Assembly (NCBI GenBank): GCA_019722365.1
Contig: JADFUC010000808.1
Location: 1-64,000 of the forward strand
Direction of reading: 5' to 3'
DNA from: Lithospermum erythrorhizon
Taxonomy: Eukaryota > Streptophyta > Magnoliopsida > Boraginales > Boraginaceae
Length of the DNA stretch: 64,000 bases
Part shown: positions 1 to 13,100 of the stretch, in pieces
Layout: each line of letters starts with the position of its first letter
Numbering within the stretch: the stretch's first letter is position 1
The notes under the pieces: generated by a model
Databases searched by the model: none
The model's input: only the letters and a program-made list of their open reading frames with translations
What the model was told of the DNA's origin: nothing
Made by a program: the position numbers and the translations under genes

Positions 1-3000
1 TGCAGCATGATCGCAGGACGTTGGGTATCTGAGGTTCAGCTGTGAACATCTTACCACTCCAAGCATTGAAACTCTTGGGCATATCCACTGATGAACTGCA
101 ATAGTCTCGTATATTAATATAAGGGTTCAATCAAATGGCCAAATAGCCTTAGGGAAAGAGTCTCTACATTTCCTGGACAACAGTTTAACCGAAATTATCT
201 TACGGTTCCACGCATCGATGCCCGAGTCACATACAATGCTACTGGGACGACCCTGGATCCATAGTAGTAATGAAGTTCCTCGAATTCTACATCACTCTCT
301 CTGGCACCGCAGTGGGGCGTAAAGAATACACTTGCAAAGCCAAGTATTATCGTAAAAGAAGACGGCCGAGCCCTGTAGTTGTGCAGTTTCTCGAAAACGC
401 CTTGAGTCAAACCTCACATCCTTCCAAAGGACAACGAACTTATGAAAGCATTAAAAAGTGGCTCACTATACCACCGAATTCACCGGAAAAGGTAGTTTTG
501 ATCTTTAAAAGATTTTGTACCACCGCCAATGGATCAAAAGTCGAGCATGGAACCATTGACCAAAGCTTGGCTTACCTCCCTCGGGTCAAGGCCGGATATG
601 ACCCTAAAGGCGTAAAATCTGGGAGAATTGCCACTAGAAGTTACCGGGACAAAATACAAGGTCTAAATGAAACGAAAATGTTAAAGAAAAAAGTAAGATA
701 CCATCAAAAAGTCCTCACCGGACTTGGATATATTTCTACCTCTGTGTCCTCGATCAAGCCGGTAAATAATTGCCGACTGCGGGTGTAGGAGTCTTCCACC
801 GAAGACTGGAAAACAAATAAACGAAAGTCAGTGTTCCTAAGAATGGGGGCAAAAGTAAAAAGTCATAAGCCAATACAAAGAGCTCGGTTTGACAGACTGG
901 GGAAAGATGACTCCCAATCCTATCAAGGAACAATTAGAGGGAGAAGAAAAGCTCAAGATAATGTTTGAACATGAGAAAGAAACCATGCAGCATGCTGCTA
1001 CAAGATGCCTTCTTAGCCGAACAGTGCATTGTGGTCCTCATCCTCGAAAGAATGTAAGAGAGATTCATGTCCAACCACCCATGCATGGTCAAGAAAAAAG
1101 ACGAGAAACGAGATTCACCCAATTACCCTAAGTATAAAGATAAACTACCCACTACCTTGATACGAGGTTAAAAGATCAAACCCCGAACCACGCTTGACTT
1201 GGATCCCATGGCAGTAGCAGTCATCGAAGCCCTCAAGGTCAGCCATAACAAAAAAAAAATCTTTTTGTCATGCAAACTCCATAAAAAGAGGAGTACAAAA
1301 ATGACAAAGTATTATCGTGTAATATCTCGATGAAATCAAGATCGCAAGACTCCACATGCATATATGATGCATCGGGGCCGAAAAGAGGTCAAACCGCGAA
1401 AGTTTTACATCACAATGTAGAAGGGAAGTCGCATTCCACAATAAAGATTATTCGGTAAACACGGAGGGGACATCAAGAAAGTTATCCATGTAACCGCCTA
1501 AGCTCAGAAGAAATACATCCTCTTACAAAATTCGAGGATCCTTCCACCTGAAATACTCTTGGGATCTCTGAATATTCAACACATGAATATTCATACAAGC
1601 AAAGTCGCCCTGACTAATAAGCTATGAAAGCCGGCCGCAACATACACATCCTATCCACGCCTCTAAAGACGACAATGCCATACCGACTAATAAGTCATAT
1701 GCTAGTCGAAATACATGGACATCCTGACTAATAAACTGCTAAGGCTAGTCAAAAAACCACAGGACATCCCCGACTCAATAAGCTTTGAAATGCCGTTAGG
1801 AACATATCTCTCTCATCCCTGGCCCAAGTAGTTTCCCTCTAAAGTCGGACGCTTACATCCTCGAATTAATAAGCTACTAAGGCTAATCGGGAATACATGG
1901 CAATCCCATCATCAATCAGGAAGGCCGGTCATGAATATATCTCATCCTCAGTCTACAAGCCTAAAAACCGACACGATATCCTCGACAAGTCGCTAAGGTC
2001 GGGCGAATACATCTCACTCGCCCAATAAGCCTCTAAAGTTCTAATGCGTCATCCCACTAATAACCTACTATGATACCAGAATATATCTCATCCCTCGTCC
2101 ACCCATCCTCTAAAGCCGTGGATATCCCGACTAATAAGCCGCAAGCGGGCCAGAATATATTTCATCTGCACTCACAAGCCTCTAAACCGTCACACATACC
2201 CACAGTACCCATAGAGCTTCGAGAAGCCGCAGGGACTGAGAAGCCCGCCAGATAGGCGATCCAGGTTGAGCCTCATATGCTCATACCATCTCAAGATGAG
2301 GCTACTAAAACCCTTGAGTAAAACATTCAATCCTAATAAAACTAGACATCCACATATTTTCTATTGGAGATCAAGACCAAATGAAGATTGGCACCTTCCT
2401 TATAATGTCTTATCAACAAATAACCCCTGTGATTGTCAAGTTAAAACCCCTGCATGAAAGTTGCAACTCAAGATAGACATGCCGCTATGCCCCAGATCAA
2501 CCTGCACTGCATTCAAGAACCCTAGCATCCGGGGACTAAGTGTCAAGCCGGGAAGACACGGCCGCTTAAGAAAAGAAAAATGAGCATGAAAGAATGAAGT
2601 CAGCAAGACGTATCTCACGCATCCTCCCAATATGGACGTTGTAATCACAAAAAGTAACGGCAGCTGAAACTGTGACTCGAAAAGCCTTTGTATGAACTAT
2701 ATCTCAAGAACGGGATACTACTAGATTAGCGGCTAAACCTCGCCCCATAACCAACCTAGTTCACATCATGATCCCATATGCGCATATGACCTTAGAGGAT
2801 CTTAAACTCATTAGCCGAAGTCAGGATCTAGAACCGGGCTTGTCCCGAACGATGGATCTATACGCTTACCAAATAGAAGATTCCACACATTTAACAAAGT
2901 ACGCAGCTTCACGGGTAAGTAAGTAGTCAAGAATCGACATGCTGCATCATACTCATGTTACCTATATCCATGTTCTCACAGAGAAAAATCTCGCAAGCGT

Positions 3001-3337
3001 AAGATGAAGCATAAAGCAATAAGAGATACTAAGGGATAAAGGAATGTGAAATCTTAAAAGAATACAATATATACTCTGCTGGGTGAAAGTAGCCTCAAAG
3101 ACCGAACAAATATCAGACCTGCATGCCTCTATGAGAGCATATCCCACTTGGTATGCTACTTAGAAGTGTGACATTCTCGCCTAAGGTCCATTAACATATG
3201 TTAATATAAATCATCATCCCTCAAGAGTACGCCATCCATCGAGAAACCGTGATCTCTATGACGGTAGATACTACATTTAAGACTGTTGTTCAGACTGTAA
3301 AGTTCACACTATCTAGTCGCAATAACCGGCTATGAAT
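1..3337. other. Unidentified degenerate repeat-like region
   Basis: No protein family could be recognised in any frame. One reading frame of about 170 codons (270-788, +) stays open and is rich in Lys and Arg, but it shows no domain, no matching splice structure and no start context, so it is not called as a gene. The moderate GC content, frequent CpG and the tandem array inside (1,605-2,230) suggest an old transposable element, perhaps the non-coding 3' part of a large Ty3/gypsy element. That is inference only. Confidence 0.35.
1605..2230 (+). repeat. Degenerate tandem array with GACTAATAAGC core
   Basis: A core close to GACTAATAAGC recurs near 1,612, 1,683, 1,726, 1,770, 1,862, 2,054 and 2,128, often followed after 10-25 bases by a GAATACAT or GAATATAT element and then TCATCC. 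Degenerate copies also occur near 1,914 and 1,982. Spacing varies from about 43 to 90 bases, so units are short and unequal. Non-coding tandem arrays of this kind occur in the untranslated parts of some large plant Ty3/gypsy elements, but the host element was not identified. Confidence 0.6.
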
Positions 3338-4694
3338 GTAATACAACCTCAAGAGAAAAAAAAAAATTTCGGTCGGCGGTTGACCCGAATAGTATAATTT
3401 TTTCGATGATGATATTATTTCAGAAAATTTTTAATGTAATTTCATTTATAATTTAGTAGTGTTTTTGCCACGTGGAAGAATTTTATCTTTGAAATCGTTC
3501 GTGGAGATTTAAGTACGATAAGCCGAGAATTAACCTAAACCTAACGTGGACTCGAAGCTTTTTTTAAAATATCTATTCATACATATCCTCCACATCATCA
3601 AACACTTCACCATTTTCATTTTTGTTCCATTTGGCCGAGATATTCCATCTCCCTCCTGAACATTTTTTTTCCATTTCTCTCTCTTCTCAATTGTCAAGCC
3701 AAAACTCAAAAACCGTTGTAGAATATTGTTCTTCTTATCATTCGAAAGGCGAAGAAATTTCAAGTCTTTCGAGATATTTCTTGGGTTTTAAGAATTTTGA
3801 CTTTTGGTTGACTTTTGCATAATTGAGTTTTATGATAAATCTTAGTTGCTTATGGGTTCTGACGTATATATGCGATGAATTTGATTTGTGAGCCTTCCGT
3901 TGGTGACGCATGGGTCAAGTTGACTTTTTGGGGTTTCAAATTGACTTTTATGTGATATTTTATAAAACTTTAAATGTGTAGGAAGTTAGATTGTGGGCCT
4001 TATTGTAGCCATTGTAATATTAAATTGGTGATTTAAAATTGATTAAAGTGAGTTAGGTTGAAAAGTGTTAATTCTAAGTTGAATAATTGATATTTTGAGT
4101 ATAGGTTGTTAATCAGTGGACTGCTGATTAACTAGAATGATTTATAAGTTGGATTGTAAATGATAAGGCAAGATGGAATTTTAGCAGGGATCGATTTGGT
4201 TGTGTTCGATGGGATTATAATTCGATAGTTTACCCGGGCTGGGTGTTACATCATGAAATCGCTCCGATTAGAGTTGGTAATGTTTATTCTAGAACGCACT
4301 TTGGTATTAGTTCCCAGCATACTTTTCTCTGGTAGCCTTAGGCCTCGATCAAGGAAGTGGGCATGCCCGTGATCGCGTTTCTCGTGATGACTTTTGGCAT
4401 ACTAGTAGAGGTGAGTACTTATCTCAATGGGTATTACCTTATGTACTTCTTTTTTAAATGGTGTACTGGCCCTTATAATATAATTACGTGTGCGGCGCAT
4501 GTGTCTTTGTAATATAATTATCTCGTGAATGGTGTATATGTCTCGCGATATGATTACGTGGGAATGGTATACATATAATGGTTGTAATGAGCCATGCAGA
4601 GCCTAATATGATTATGTGATTCTGTCTCCGCAAAGATTGACGGCCGGTTCGAAAGCATGATGGCTTGGAATTCCCAACTATATTTCAGATTGGC

Positions 4695-4870
4695 GTGGGC
4701 CAGCCTTGGCCGGCACTGTGGTATTTACGTGGCCTCACGGCACTTCGTGGTATTTTACGTGGCCTTGTCGGCACCGGTGGTTTTTATGTGGCCTGGCCGG
4801 GCACTCGCGTATTTATGTGGCTTGCCGGCACTTCGTGGTATTCATGTGGCCTGGTCGGCCATTGTGATTG
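4695..4870 (+). repeat. Tandem ~30-bp repeat inside the LTR
   Basis: About five units of a motif close to CGGCACTTCGTGGTATTT followed by ACGTGGCCT repeat at about 30-bp spacing (near 4,709, 4,738, 4,770, 4,800, 4,825 and a partial one near 4,854). The array is GC-richer than its surroundings. It yields short open frames rich in Trp, Gly and Ala in two frames, which are a by-product of the repeat. Confidence 0.7.
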
Positions 4871-5099
4871 ATTTACGATCAAGGATGTTTTAATGTAGCA
4901 CTGTAATACTGCTTGGGGAGCCGAGTAGTTTGTTTGGGTTATGCATGGAGTTGAAATTGAGTATCAAAGCGAATTCTATATTGGATTACTGTGATTGTGC
5001 GACTCTCCTTCCTTGCGTGATATGTGACGCTATTGGAATCTATACTACGTATACGCGCGGTATTTACTTCTTGATCGCTTTCATTACACAAGATTGTCG

Positions 5100-5545
5100 G
5101 CGTGGCCCTATACTACGGTATAGCATGTTACCTTATACTACGTATAAGAAATGTGTGAGTCTTTTGATCACTTACAAGATTGTCGATGTGGCCCTATACT
5201 ACGGTATAGCGTGGCGTTTGGCCCTATACTAATAAAGATAAAGGCATGACTCCTTTTGGATCACTTCACAAGGTATCGTCGGTGTGGCCCCATACTACTC
5301 AAGGAGAAGGCATGTTTGGCCCTATACTACGGTATAGCGCGTATGACTTTGACGCTTTGCCGTGGTGCATTGTCGGGTGGCCCTATACTACTGTGTATAC
5401 AAGGGCTTTGGCCTTATACTTCTAAGATAAATGCAGATGGTCTTTTTTGATCACTTTGCCGTGTGCATTGTCGATGTGGCCCATATCATGAGTATAAGGG
5501 TTTGGCCTTATACTTCTGGGTATAAGAGCGTGTTTATTAGCGGGT
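5100..5545 (+). repeat. Tandem ~95-bp repeat inside the LTR
   Basis: TGGCCCTATACTACGGTATA and variants recur near 5,102, 5,188, 5,285, 5,379 and 5,478, so units are 86-99 bp. Each later unit holds a second GGCC(C/T)TATACT half-motif 27-34 bp further on (5,219, 5,319, 5,411, 5,505). Many half-motifs form small palindromes such as TATACTACGTATA. The inverted relative near 45.9 kb carries the same kind of CCTTATAC/GTATAAG palindromes. Confidence 0.75.
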
Positions 5546-7033
5546 GATCCATTCCTCAGTAGACGGATTGAGTATAGCGCATTAGAGGTCAGTATATCAT
5601 GATACGAGATGGGGCGTGACGACTAGATTTATAGTCGATGTCGAAGTCCGTGATTTCATTTGGGTGATTGTATGCTTATCGGAACCCTCTATTCTATATT
5701 CATGTGTTATGTCTGAGACTTCCTGTGGAATTATGTTGTATGACTTATTCGGTAGTCCTGTATATATGTATTTTATTCATATTTGACTACGATGTTTATT
5801 CACAATCTTGGTTACAGTTAGCAACAAAGTTGTTTTGATGGTTATATCATTTTTAAGCGTCTGCAACTATTTTTATTCAGATACGGTATTACTTTCGCTT
5901 GTAGCCTCCCCGCATATCGCTCTTTTGTTAGATATATATATATCTTATGGCTAATGGACGATACTCGAATGAGAACATTAGGTACAGAAATTATAAATCG
6001 AAGTTTATGCTAATCTGTCGATGATGTTGATGATATTTTATATATATGGTAGAAAACTGGATTCAAATGTGCTAGAATATAAGTTCGGATCTAACCCCGA
6101 CGTTGGTACCATTGAGGTAAATAAGTTCCGTATACTAAATGGAAAAATCCGGGAAGAATCAGACTTAGGTTGTCTGATTCAAGATATATTACTCTACCAT
6201 ATTAAGAAAACGATATATTTGGAAGGTCTTACGAGGAACATTAGTTGTCATAGGAGGAGTATGATTGTAAATGGGGAGTAGTACTTAAAGTGAATCCAAG
6301 TTAAAGATAAGTGATTGAGTTGTATACATTTAGTTACGAGAAAGTTAAGATATATGTTTGCTATTGTGTGTTCGAGGTGTATATTATATCGAATTAGCTA
6401 TACTGTAAAGATAAATGTATGTAGAAATACCTCTTGTAATTAAGGTGTACCGTGAGTGTTGTTGACGAGTGTGGGTTATCGTGTGTTAGTTAGAAAGCCA
6501 ATAAGGAAAAGTTTTATTTTGTGGCGAGTAACCTATAAAATACTCTTAGGGTATATAGTCTCTAAATAAAGTGAATCTAAATTATTCTTATTCGTATGTA
6601 TCGTAGGTTAACTTCTGCGGCTATTTATTTTCACTCGCCTTTTAAATACTTCCTATTTTCCCTATGGGCGGGCGTTTTATGCCTAGGTTGTTACGGAATG
6701 ACCGAGATGCATTGGCCGAGTAGCCGCTGCACTGTAAGATGGCGACGGTGGCTCAAGACCTCAGCCATACTTTTATTCTTGAAGTTTCCTCGTTGTATAT
6801 AATTATTATTGACTGAAGTTGTATAATAAATTGTTTGATGTGTATTTATATTATGATTTTCAATGTCAAGTTGTACTATTGGTTAGTTCACCCAATGGAC
6901 GAGTTATATTGTTTTATTCATGATGTAAAAGAAGTCATTTTTATTGCTATCCATCGTCATGCGACTCGATTATACAAGTCGGGCCACGTCCCAACCTCGT
7001 AAATACCCACCCGGGCGGGTCGTTACAAATGAA

Positions 7034-9174
7034 TACTTCTATGTAAGAGCAATGCTATTTAAAGTGAACCATGAGGCCATACTCACAATAATTGCATTCA
7101 TCAGTGAAGTAGAATTATGCACCCATGAGACACCACAACTATAGTGCTGAACGTCAAATCCTACTCACACAAAGTTATCCCTGCTCACGATTACAGGAAA
7201 ATAACTCATGCATAAAGCACGTAGTTCATGAGTTACAAAGGAGCACAGAAATGATTATATTCTAGCCCCATAGCTACTCAAGATCATCATAAGAAAGCAA
7301 AAGAAAAAGAGGAAAATAGGATTGTGGATTTAACATTTAACGCTAGAAACTTAACTAATGGAACTTCGATGCGAATAAATGAAAGAAAAAAATAAATTCA
7401 AGAACAAAGGTATTTCAATATACCGTTACACCTTGGTATGGTACTCCATGAATTGGAGACATCCAAGAGCAAACCGCGTCCCTCAAATTCAAACATCATG
7501 GTAAAAACAAGCATCGAAAGCAAACAAAAAGTGCCATCATTCCGAAGGGATTTATAATATCGTGCCAACACACAAAACCTGCTTGCCTGGGATCAAGGAT
7601 AGGAAATCAAAGTGACCCATTCGATCACCGAATTCTCGATAAACGAGCAATTAGTTATGAATTTTCAAAGTTCGATATCGAAAATTTCAGAAATTCACCG
7701 CAGCATTGTGAACGAATCCGCAAATCGCTCAAAGTCAACTCACGTGGAAGAGACTAATAATGCCAAAAGTTCGCCTCTTCGATTTGGTACGTGGATTATC
7801 CCAAACAGATAAGTGAGTCATTCGCAATCACAATTTTATCGCAAGTTACTAAAAAAGGAGGCAACTATGCAAAACAGATTACGGAGCCTATCTACCAATT
7901 TTCAAATAGGAGAAACACTCACATAAATTTCATGGCAATCCGATAAGTAACGAAGCGGGAAACAATTCCCAAAGTGCAAAATAGTATGCTGAAAATTTTA
8001 GCAACAAATTCAAATTATATGATGTTTGATTTCATGATTGATTTCAAGTAATTAACATGAAATTAAAGCAAGTTATGACATCATAAAGCTATATCCTATG
8101 TCATGAATAAATAATGACAAAGATAGGAAAGCTAACTTGAAGAAGGAAGCTCGAAAATCAAAATCAAAGAGTACACTACCTCAAAAGTACTACACAAAAG
8201 AAAATCAAAATCATGAGTTAATAGCTTGAAATAAATAAGAGAGCTATGAAAAAGATAAAATTTTATTCCTACTTTCACCTTATGTTCGAAAATTAGAGGA
8301 AGAGGAAGGAAGAAATTGTCTCAAATCTTGGGAAGAACTACCCTTTATATAGACAAAGGTGATGAAAGAATATGAAAATAGAACAACTTGGCCATCAAGT
8401 AAAGTAGCAAGTTGGCAAAAATAGAGTTTTCATATAAAAAAAAGATTGAAATTTCGGTCACTACCCTACCTGATAGGACGCACCTAAAAATTCCACACCT
8501 GTCCCAGAAACTTCCGGGTTATTTCCTTATCCGCTTTATTACCTAAAAAGACAAAAGGTAATAAATAGCCACCAAGTAAGCTAATTATTGCCATAAAGGG
8601 TTTAAAAAAAATGACACCTCACCCCACCTAGATGGTTCGACCACCACAAGGTGCTAGGGTCCAAGGTTCGTTTCTTTTCCGGATACTACATCTTGTTCGA
8701 TTATGCATGAAAATTCAAATAAATGCCCAAAAAAAAAATCTTGAAAATTTGGAAAAATTCCAAAAAATATGGAAATAATTTTAGACCCACAAAAGGTCAA
8801 AACTAATGAGCCACAAAATTAACATGACTTAAATTCATGTTAAGGATATCCCGAATTTAAATCTCGATACATCTTCAAAGGAATCCGAGATTAATTCAAA
8901 AACGCATGGAGTTAATTCTGAATCACATCGACAATCGACTTCACAAATATTCTATGATAACTTAATTCATGTCAATGAGTTCAATTCCTACGATATGAAA
9001 TTAATTTATAGAAATGACATTAAGGCGGTGCTTTCGATATGTTCGAGCTTAACCTAGTATGACAAGAATGCATATCAAATCAAAAGCATTGTGTACCTAA
9101 ATTCAGTTGGCAATAAAGAATGTCCTGCCTAACTCGACACTTACTGCTATGTGCCCACGTCCGGTGGGGGCATT
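7034..9174. other. Non-coding, LTR-like remnant on minus strand
   Basis: No coding sequence was recognised. Around 8,344-8,353 the minus strand reads TCTATATAAA followed by a purine/pyrimidine-biased leader, like the promoter and R region of an LTR pointing left. Further right (8,440-8,660) the minus strand continues with LTR-like text. Ends were not found, so this is only a suspected decayed LTR. Confidence 0.3.
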
Positions 9175-10142
9175 TGTGGCATTTACCCAAATTTATTAAA
9201 TAAATTTAATTCAATTCAATTTATTTTAATCAAAAAATTGATTAAATGACAAATTGATCACACGAGTTGTACGTGAAAATTAGGGTTCAACTCGAACCCT
9301 AATAAAAATCGAACATGTGTGAAATGATAAGGGTTCCCGATAATTAAGCCCCGAAATTAAATAAAGTCAAAATTAGGATTTTTATCATTAATTAACCCTA
9401 AATTTTAACTCAAACGAGGGTTTTCGAGAAAATAGTCCCGAATTAAATGTCAATCGAGGCTAGGACTAAAAAATCCCCAATAAATTTCGGCTATTTGGCC
9501 TGTAATGGAAGTTCTGGAAGCTTCGTAGCTTAAAATAAAGACTTTAGAAAGAACGAGTTTAAAATGAACACCCAAGAAAGTTGGGGCTAATATGAAAACG
9601 TGTTTGACCTAAAAAAGAATCCGGAAGCTTCTTGATTCTTCATAAGAGGAGCCTACTTTGCTTGGAGTGGAGACAAAGTAACATAAAAATCAACGACTTG
9701 ATTCGTCTCAAAATCAACGTTAAGATAAAAATCCGGGTGATTGCGGATCAATCAACTGTAAGTTGTTCCAAAGTTCTATAAATACCCCCCCCATGAATCG
9801 AAAAATTTCATCCTGAAATACAACAAAAAGCTCATAGCATAAGAACAACCTTTAAGGTATTCCTTCATGTAAAAACCTCTGTGTGTTATCAGTTACTTTA
9901 TTAGGAGAAAATCATCAAAAACGTTGTAATCTTCAACCTATAAACCTAAACAGGTGCCTAAATTGTAGAACTCAGAATTAACACAAAATCTTCAACTGCA
10001 TCAAAATAAAGTTTGCATCAGATGCTATATTAATTATCGCACAAACGCAAGAATTTCGTGATTAAGACTCCAAAAACTCCATTTATGAATGCGGATAATT
10101 CGTATCTCGATAGTTAAATAAACTAATGTGATTGTTGCCACA
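9175..10142 (+). mobile_element. LTR of unassigned retrotransposon (family B)
   Basis: The segment starts TGTGGCA and ends TGCCACA, a perfect 7-bp terminal inverted pair with TG...CA ends. A TATA box (TATAAATA, 9,777-9,784) sits near the middle, where the U3/R boundary would lie. A diverged copy of the U3 part lies inverted at 24,400-25,012 with its TATA box in the matching place. No target duplication was found (GCATT on the left, AAGGC on the right), and no polyprotein follows, so this may be one end of a truncated element. Confidence 0.6.
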
Positions 10143-13100
10143 AAGGCCCCTCAGAAATCATAGGCGATATAATGCATAGCCCCTTTTCTAGCCGCCGGGA
10201 AACACGGAGTGTTCGCTAGGTATCCTCGATAAGACAAAGATATCCACCTAGATAACACCGAAGATGGGAATAAGCCGCTAAGCACCTCGACTCGCCTAGC
10301 TGCACGAGATCGTTCGCGCTTCGCTAAAACACATAGCCAAATCAAGTATAAGTTCCACGACCCAAGTCTATGTACTCAAAGACAAAGCCCTGCATAACCA
10401 TACGCGATATCGCTTACTAAGACTGCTCGACCATATCCAAGTTAAGCACCAAGTTCAAGACTAAGGCTTCTATCTAGTTTAGAGAACACATTAATCCGCA
10501 CTTTATTCGCCTCACATCCAAATTGGAAAAGACAAATCCAAATCCAGCTTGTATTACAACGGTCTAAAAACAAATTCAAATCCAACTCAGATCAAGGCGA
10601 ACGGTCCAAAGCACAAATCACACAAGTCCAACCCCAAATAGGTGCCCAAATCAAGCATCAAGCCCAAGACTACATCAACTACAGTTCAAAGATTCAGAAT
10701 GAAAATATTCTATTCAAATCAAAGTTATGTGTATCATTAATTAAAATTTCAAAACTTATCCATTAAAAAGTAAATTGGATAATTTTTTTAAAATGAAAAT
10801 AAATGGAGTATACATGTTGAACATAATTATTAATTCATTAGGTAAAAAAAAGAGGCTAAAGTGGCTCCGTGCTACGGAAACGTGAATATGTCACGAAGCA
10901 TTTGTCACCCACTTAAAGTTCTAAGGCCCAGGATGTTCTAATTGATCTGCCACACACAATTGACAATTCTCTAATTTTGTGACATCAAAAGTTCAAATAA
11001 AACAAGAAGAAAACAGTAAACATAGTTTCAAGAGTAAAAGTGACTAAAACAGTAAACGTAGTTAATGATTCGGTAAAGTTATTTCGAAATATTTTTTATA
11101 AATGTGAATTGATATTGTAAACAAAAAATCTATCTGCAAGTGACTTGTTCAATTAGTTTTCTTCCTCCTAAATTTAATTTAGGAAACAAAGCCCATTAAT
11201 AATAAACATCTACTCGTAATAATAGGACTTGAATCCTATTGACAACTGATTTGGCATCACAACTCAACTTCACCTCTCGCCAAAAAATTGTTGCTTTATT
11301 TTAGAATGAATCATGGATGAGTTCCCGAGAGTAAAGTAAGAAGACTCTCACGGGTCTTCATTCTCAAGGCATTTGAACCTTGACTATTGGGGATGGAAGT
11401 AGTAGTAGATCAACTGAAAATCAAACTCAAGTGTCAAGCAATGGCTTATAATATGGACGATGAGAAGTTTAGGAATTTGGCTGACAAGAATGTTCACTTT
11501 ATATAGACAATTTTTCTATAGGAAACTTTTCTAGTGATTGTCGATAAATAATAGAAGAGTTATAGTCCTACTAACAGGGATCAAAGTGCACATGAGTCAT
11601 ATTTACTAAGACGATATCAGTCATGCATTAATTCGTTCATAGGAGGAAAATGTAGTTATTGGATTGGCTATTTGTATAATGGCACAATTACTCTAGATCG
11701 AGGTCGATCACAATTTTTCATTTTTATGAAAGGTTAAAGGTAAAATGGAGCAATTTTTTTTTAATTATCTTTAGCATTTGACACTTTAAAAAACGATAAG
11801 GATAGTAATGAAATTGATGATACCACTAATAAATTTGATATTGCACATCATGATCAAAATGAAAATGATGTCTAATGTAGATCTCCACACAATACTACTA
11901 TACCTAAACTTTAGAATTAGAAAAGAAAACCGAATTTATTGAACCATAAGCAGACGAATCTAGTCGAATGTTCGAGACAATGCACAGTATGTGATCACAA
12001 TCTTTGACAAAGCTGTCCATATACACATATAATATATGTTAGTGGAAAGATATCATTGCATTCCATTATAACCTTGTGTAATTGTTAACATTATTCAACT
12101 AATCAAAAAAAATAAAATTGTTCGACTATGTAAATCAACAATGGTTATTTAAACAATCGAAAAGGGAAAAGAGTATCTATAATGCAACGCTTTTGTCCAT
12201 TGTCTCATGTGCACGTATCACTAAAGGCTTCATATATATACTGTGTACAGGTCAACCACAGTAAGGTACAAAGTACAACCCTTTTTTTGTCTTTTATAAT
12301 CGGTCATTCGGTCCAATATGATTTTATGAAATGTCACACGTATCCCTCACATTCGAAAAAAAAAGTTTGAGACCTTAATCTAAAGATTTTATGTTATTTA
12401 TGTCCTTGAACTATTTATAGGAGTTAAATCTCAAGATGTGTCTCAATTAGAACTATGAGGTCTTCGGTATATGGATACATGATGACAACTTTATTAATAA
12501 TGGATCATCACTACAACTAGAACTTTTAATTCATGTCATCGGACATAGCTCAACTAATAAAGAGTTTGAATGCTAAATACCAGCATCCTAGCCTCTTCAT
12601 ATGATATGGGTTTGAGTCACGCAAGTGACAGAATCTCGTATTAAAGTGGTTTAAAGAGAAACTCAAGTCCCTGACCAGTTGAGGCACATTTCGCAATTTA
12701 CCCCTTTAAAGTATCCTAATGCAGGGATTTCGGAGGCCGCTACAATGATTCATCATTTTTTTAGAACTAGTACTTCATTAATAATTCTATCTATCTTGAT
12801 TATTAACTTAATCCCACTACCGTTTAAAAGGGAAGTATCATCTTTTTTTTCCCATAAGACTGAAATTTCACTAAATATATTTACTAACTAATTAACTCTT
12901 TGTATGTAAAATTCAATATTTTTACAATCCATGTCAACTTTGAAATATTGTAAAAATAAACCTAACTCATCATCTAAAAAGGATTAGATAATTATAAATT
13001 TTTAAAATCAAATCTAAATTATCTAACTAATAAAATCATTCAATTCTTGGAAATGTTTCAAATTTCCTTCAATTTGTGGCTTCTCATAGGATACAGGAGT

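Larger units (their letters stand above)
3338..7028 (+). mobile_element. Probable solo LTR, Tekay-like Ty3/gypsy
   Basis: The segment opens with TGTAATACAACC and closes with GGGTCGTTACA, i.e. a TGT...ACA pair of inverted ends as in Ty3/gypsy chromovirus LTRs. The sequence ATGAA lies directly before it (3,333-3,337) and again at 7,029-7,033, one base after the terminal CA, giving a 5-bp target duplication with one extra A. Inside are, in order, a 5' part with a pyrimidine-rich tract (3,650-3,700), GTTGACTTTT repeats (3,800-3,950), a GGTGAGTACTTATCTC block (4,409-4,424) and two tandem arrays. No gag or pol reading frame is present, so a solo LTR of about 3.7 kb fits best. A diverged relative lies inverted at 44.9-47.6 kb. 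The lineage name is from recalled LTR style, not a search. Confidence 0.6.

Noticed and set aside
270..788. 172-codon open frame near the left edge
   Set aside because: No recognisable domain, basic low-information composition and no conserved context; it lies in repeat-like DNA.
4657..4893. Open frames over the 30-bp tandem array
   Set aside because: Two frames are open because the repeat unit lacks stops; no protein is implied.
12505..12520. CACTACAA as a CACTA transposon end
   Set aside because: No matching inverted end and no flanking 3-bp duplication found.
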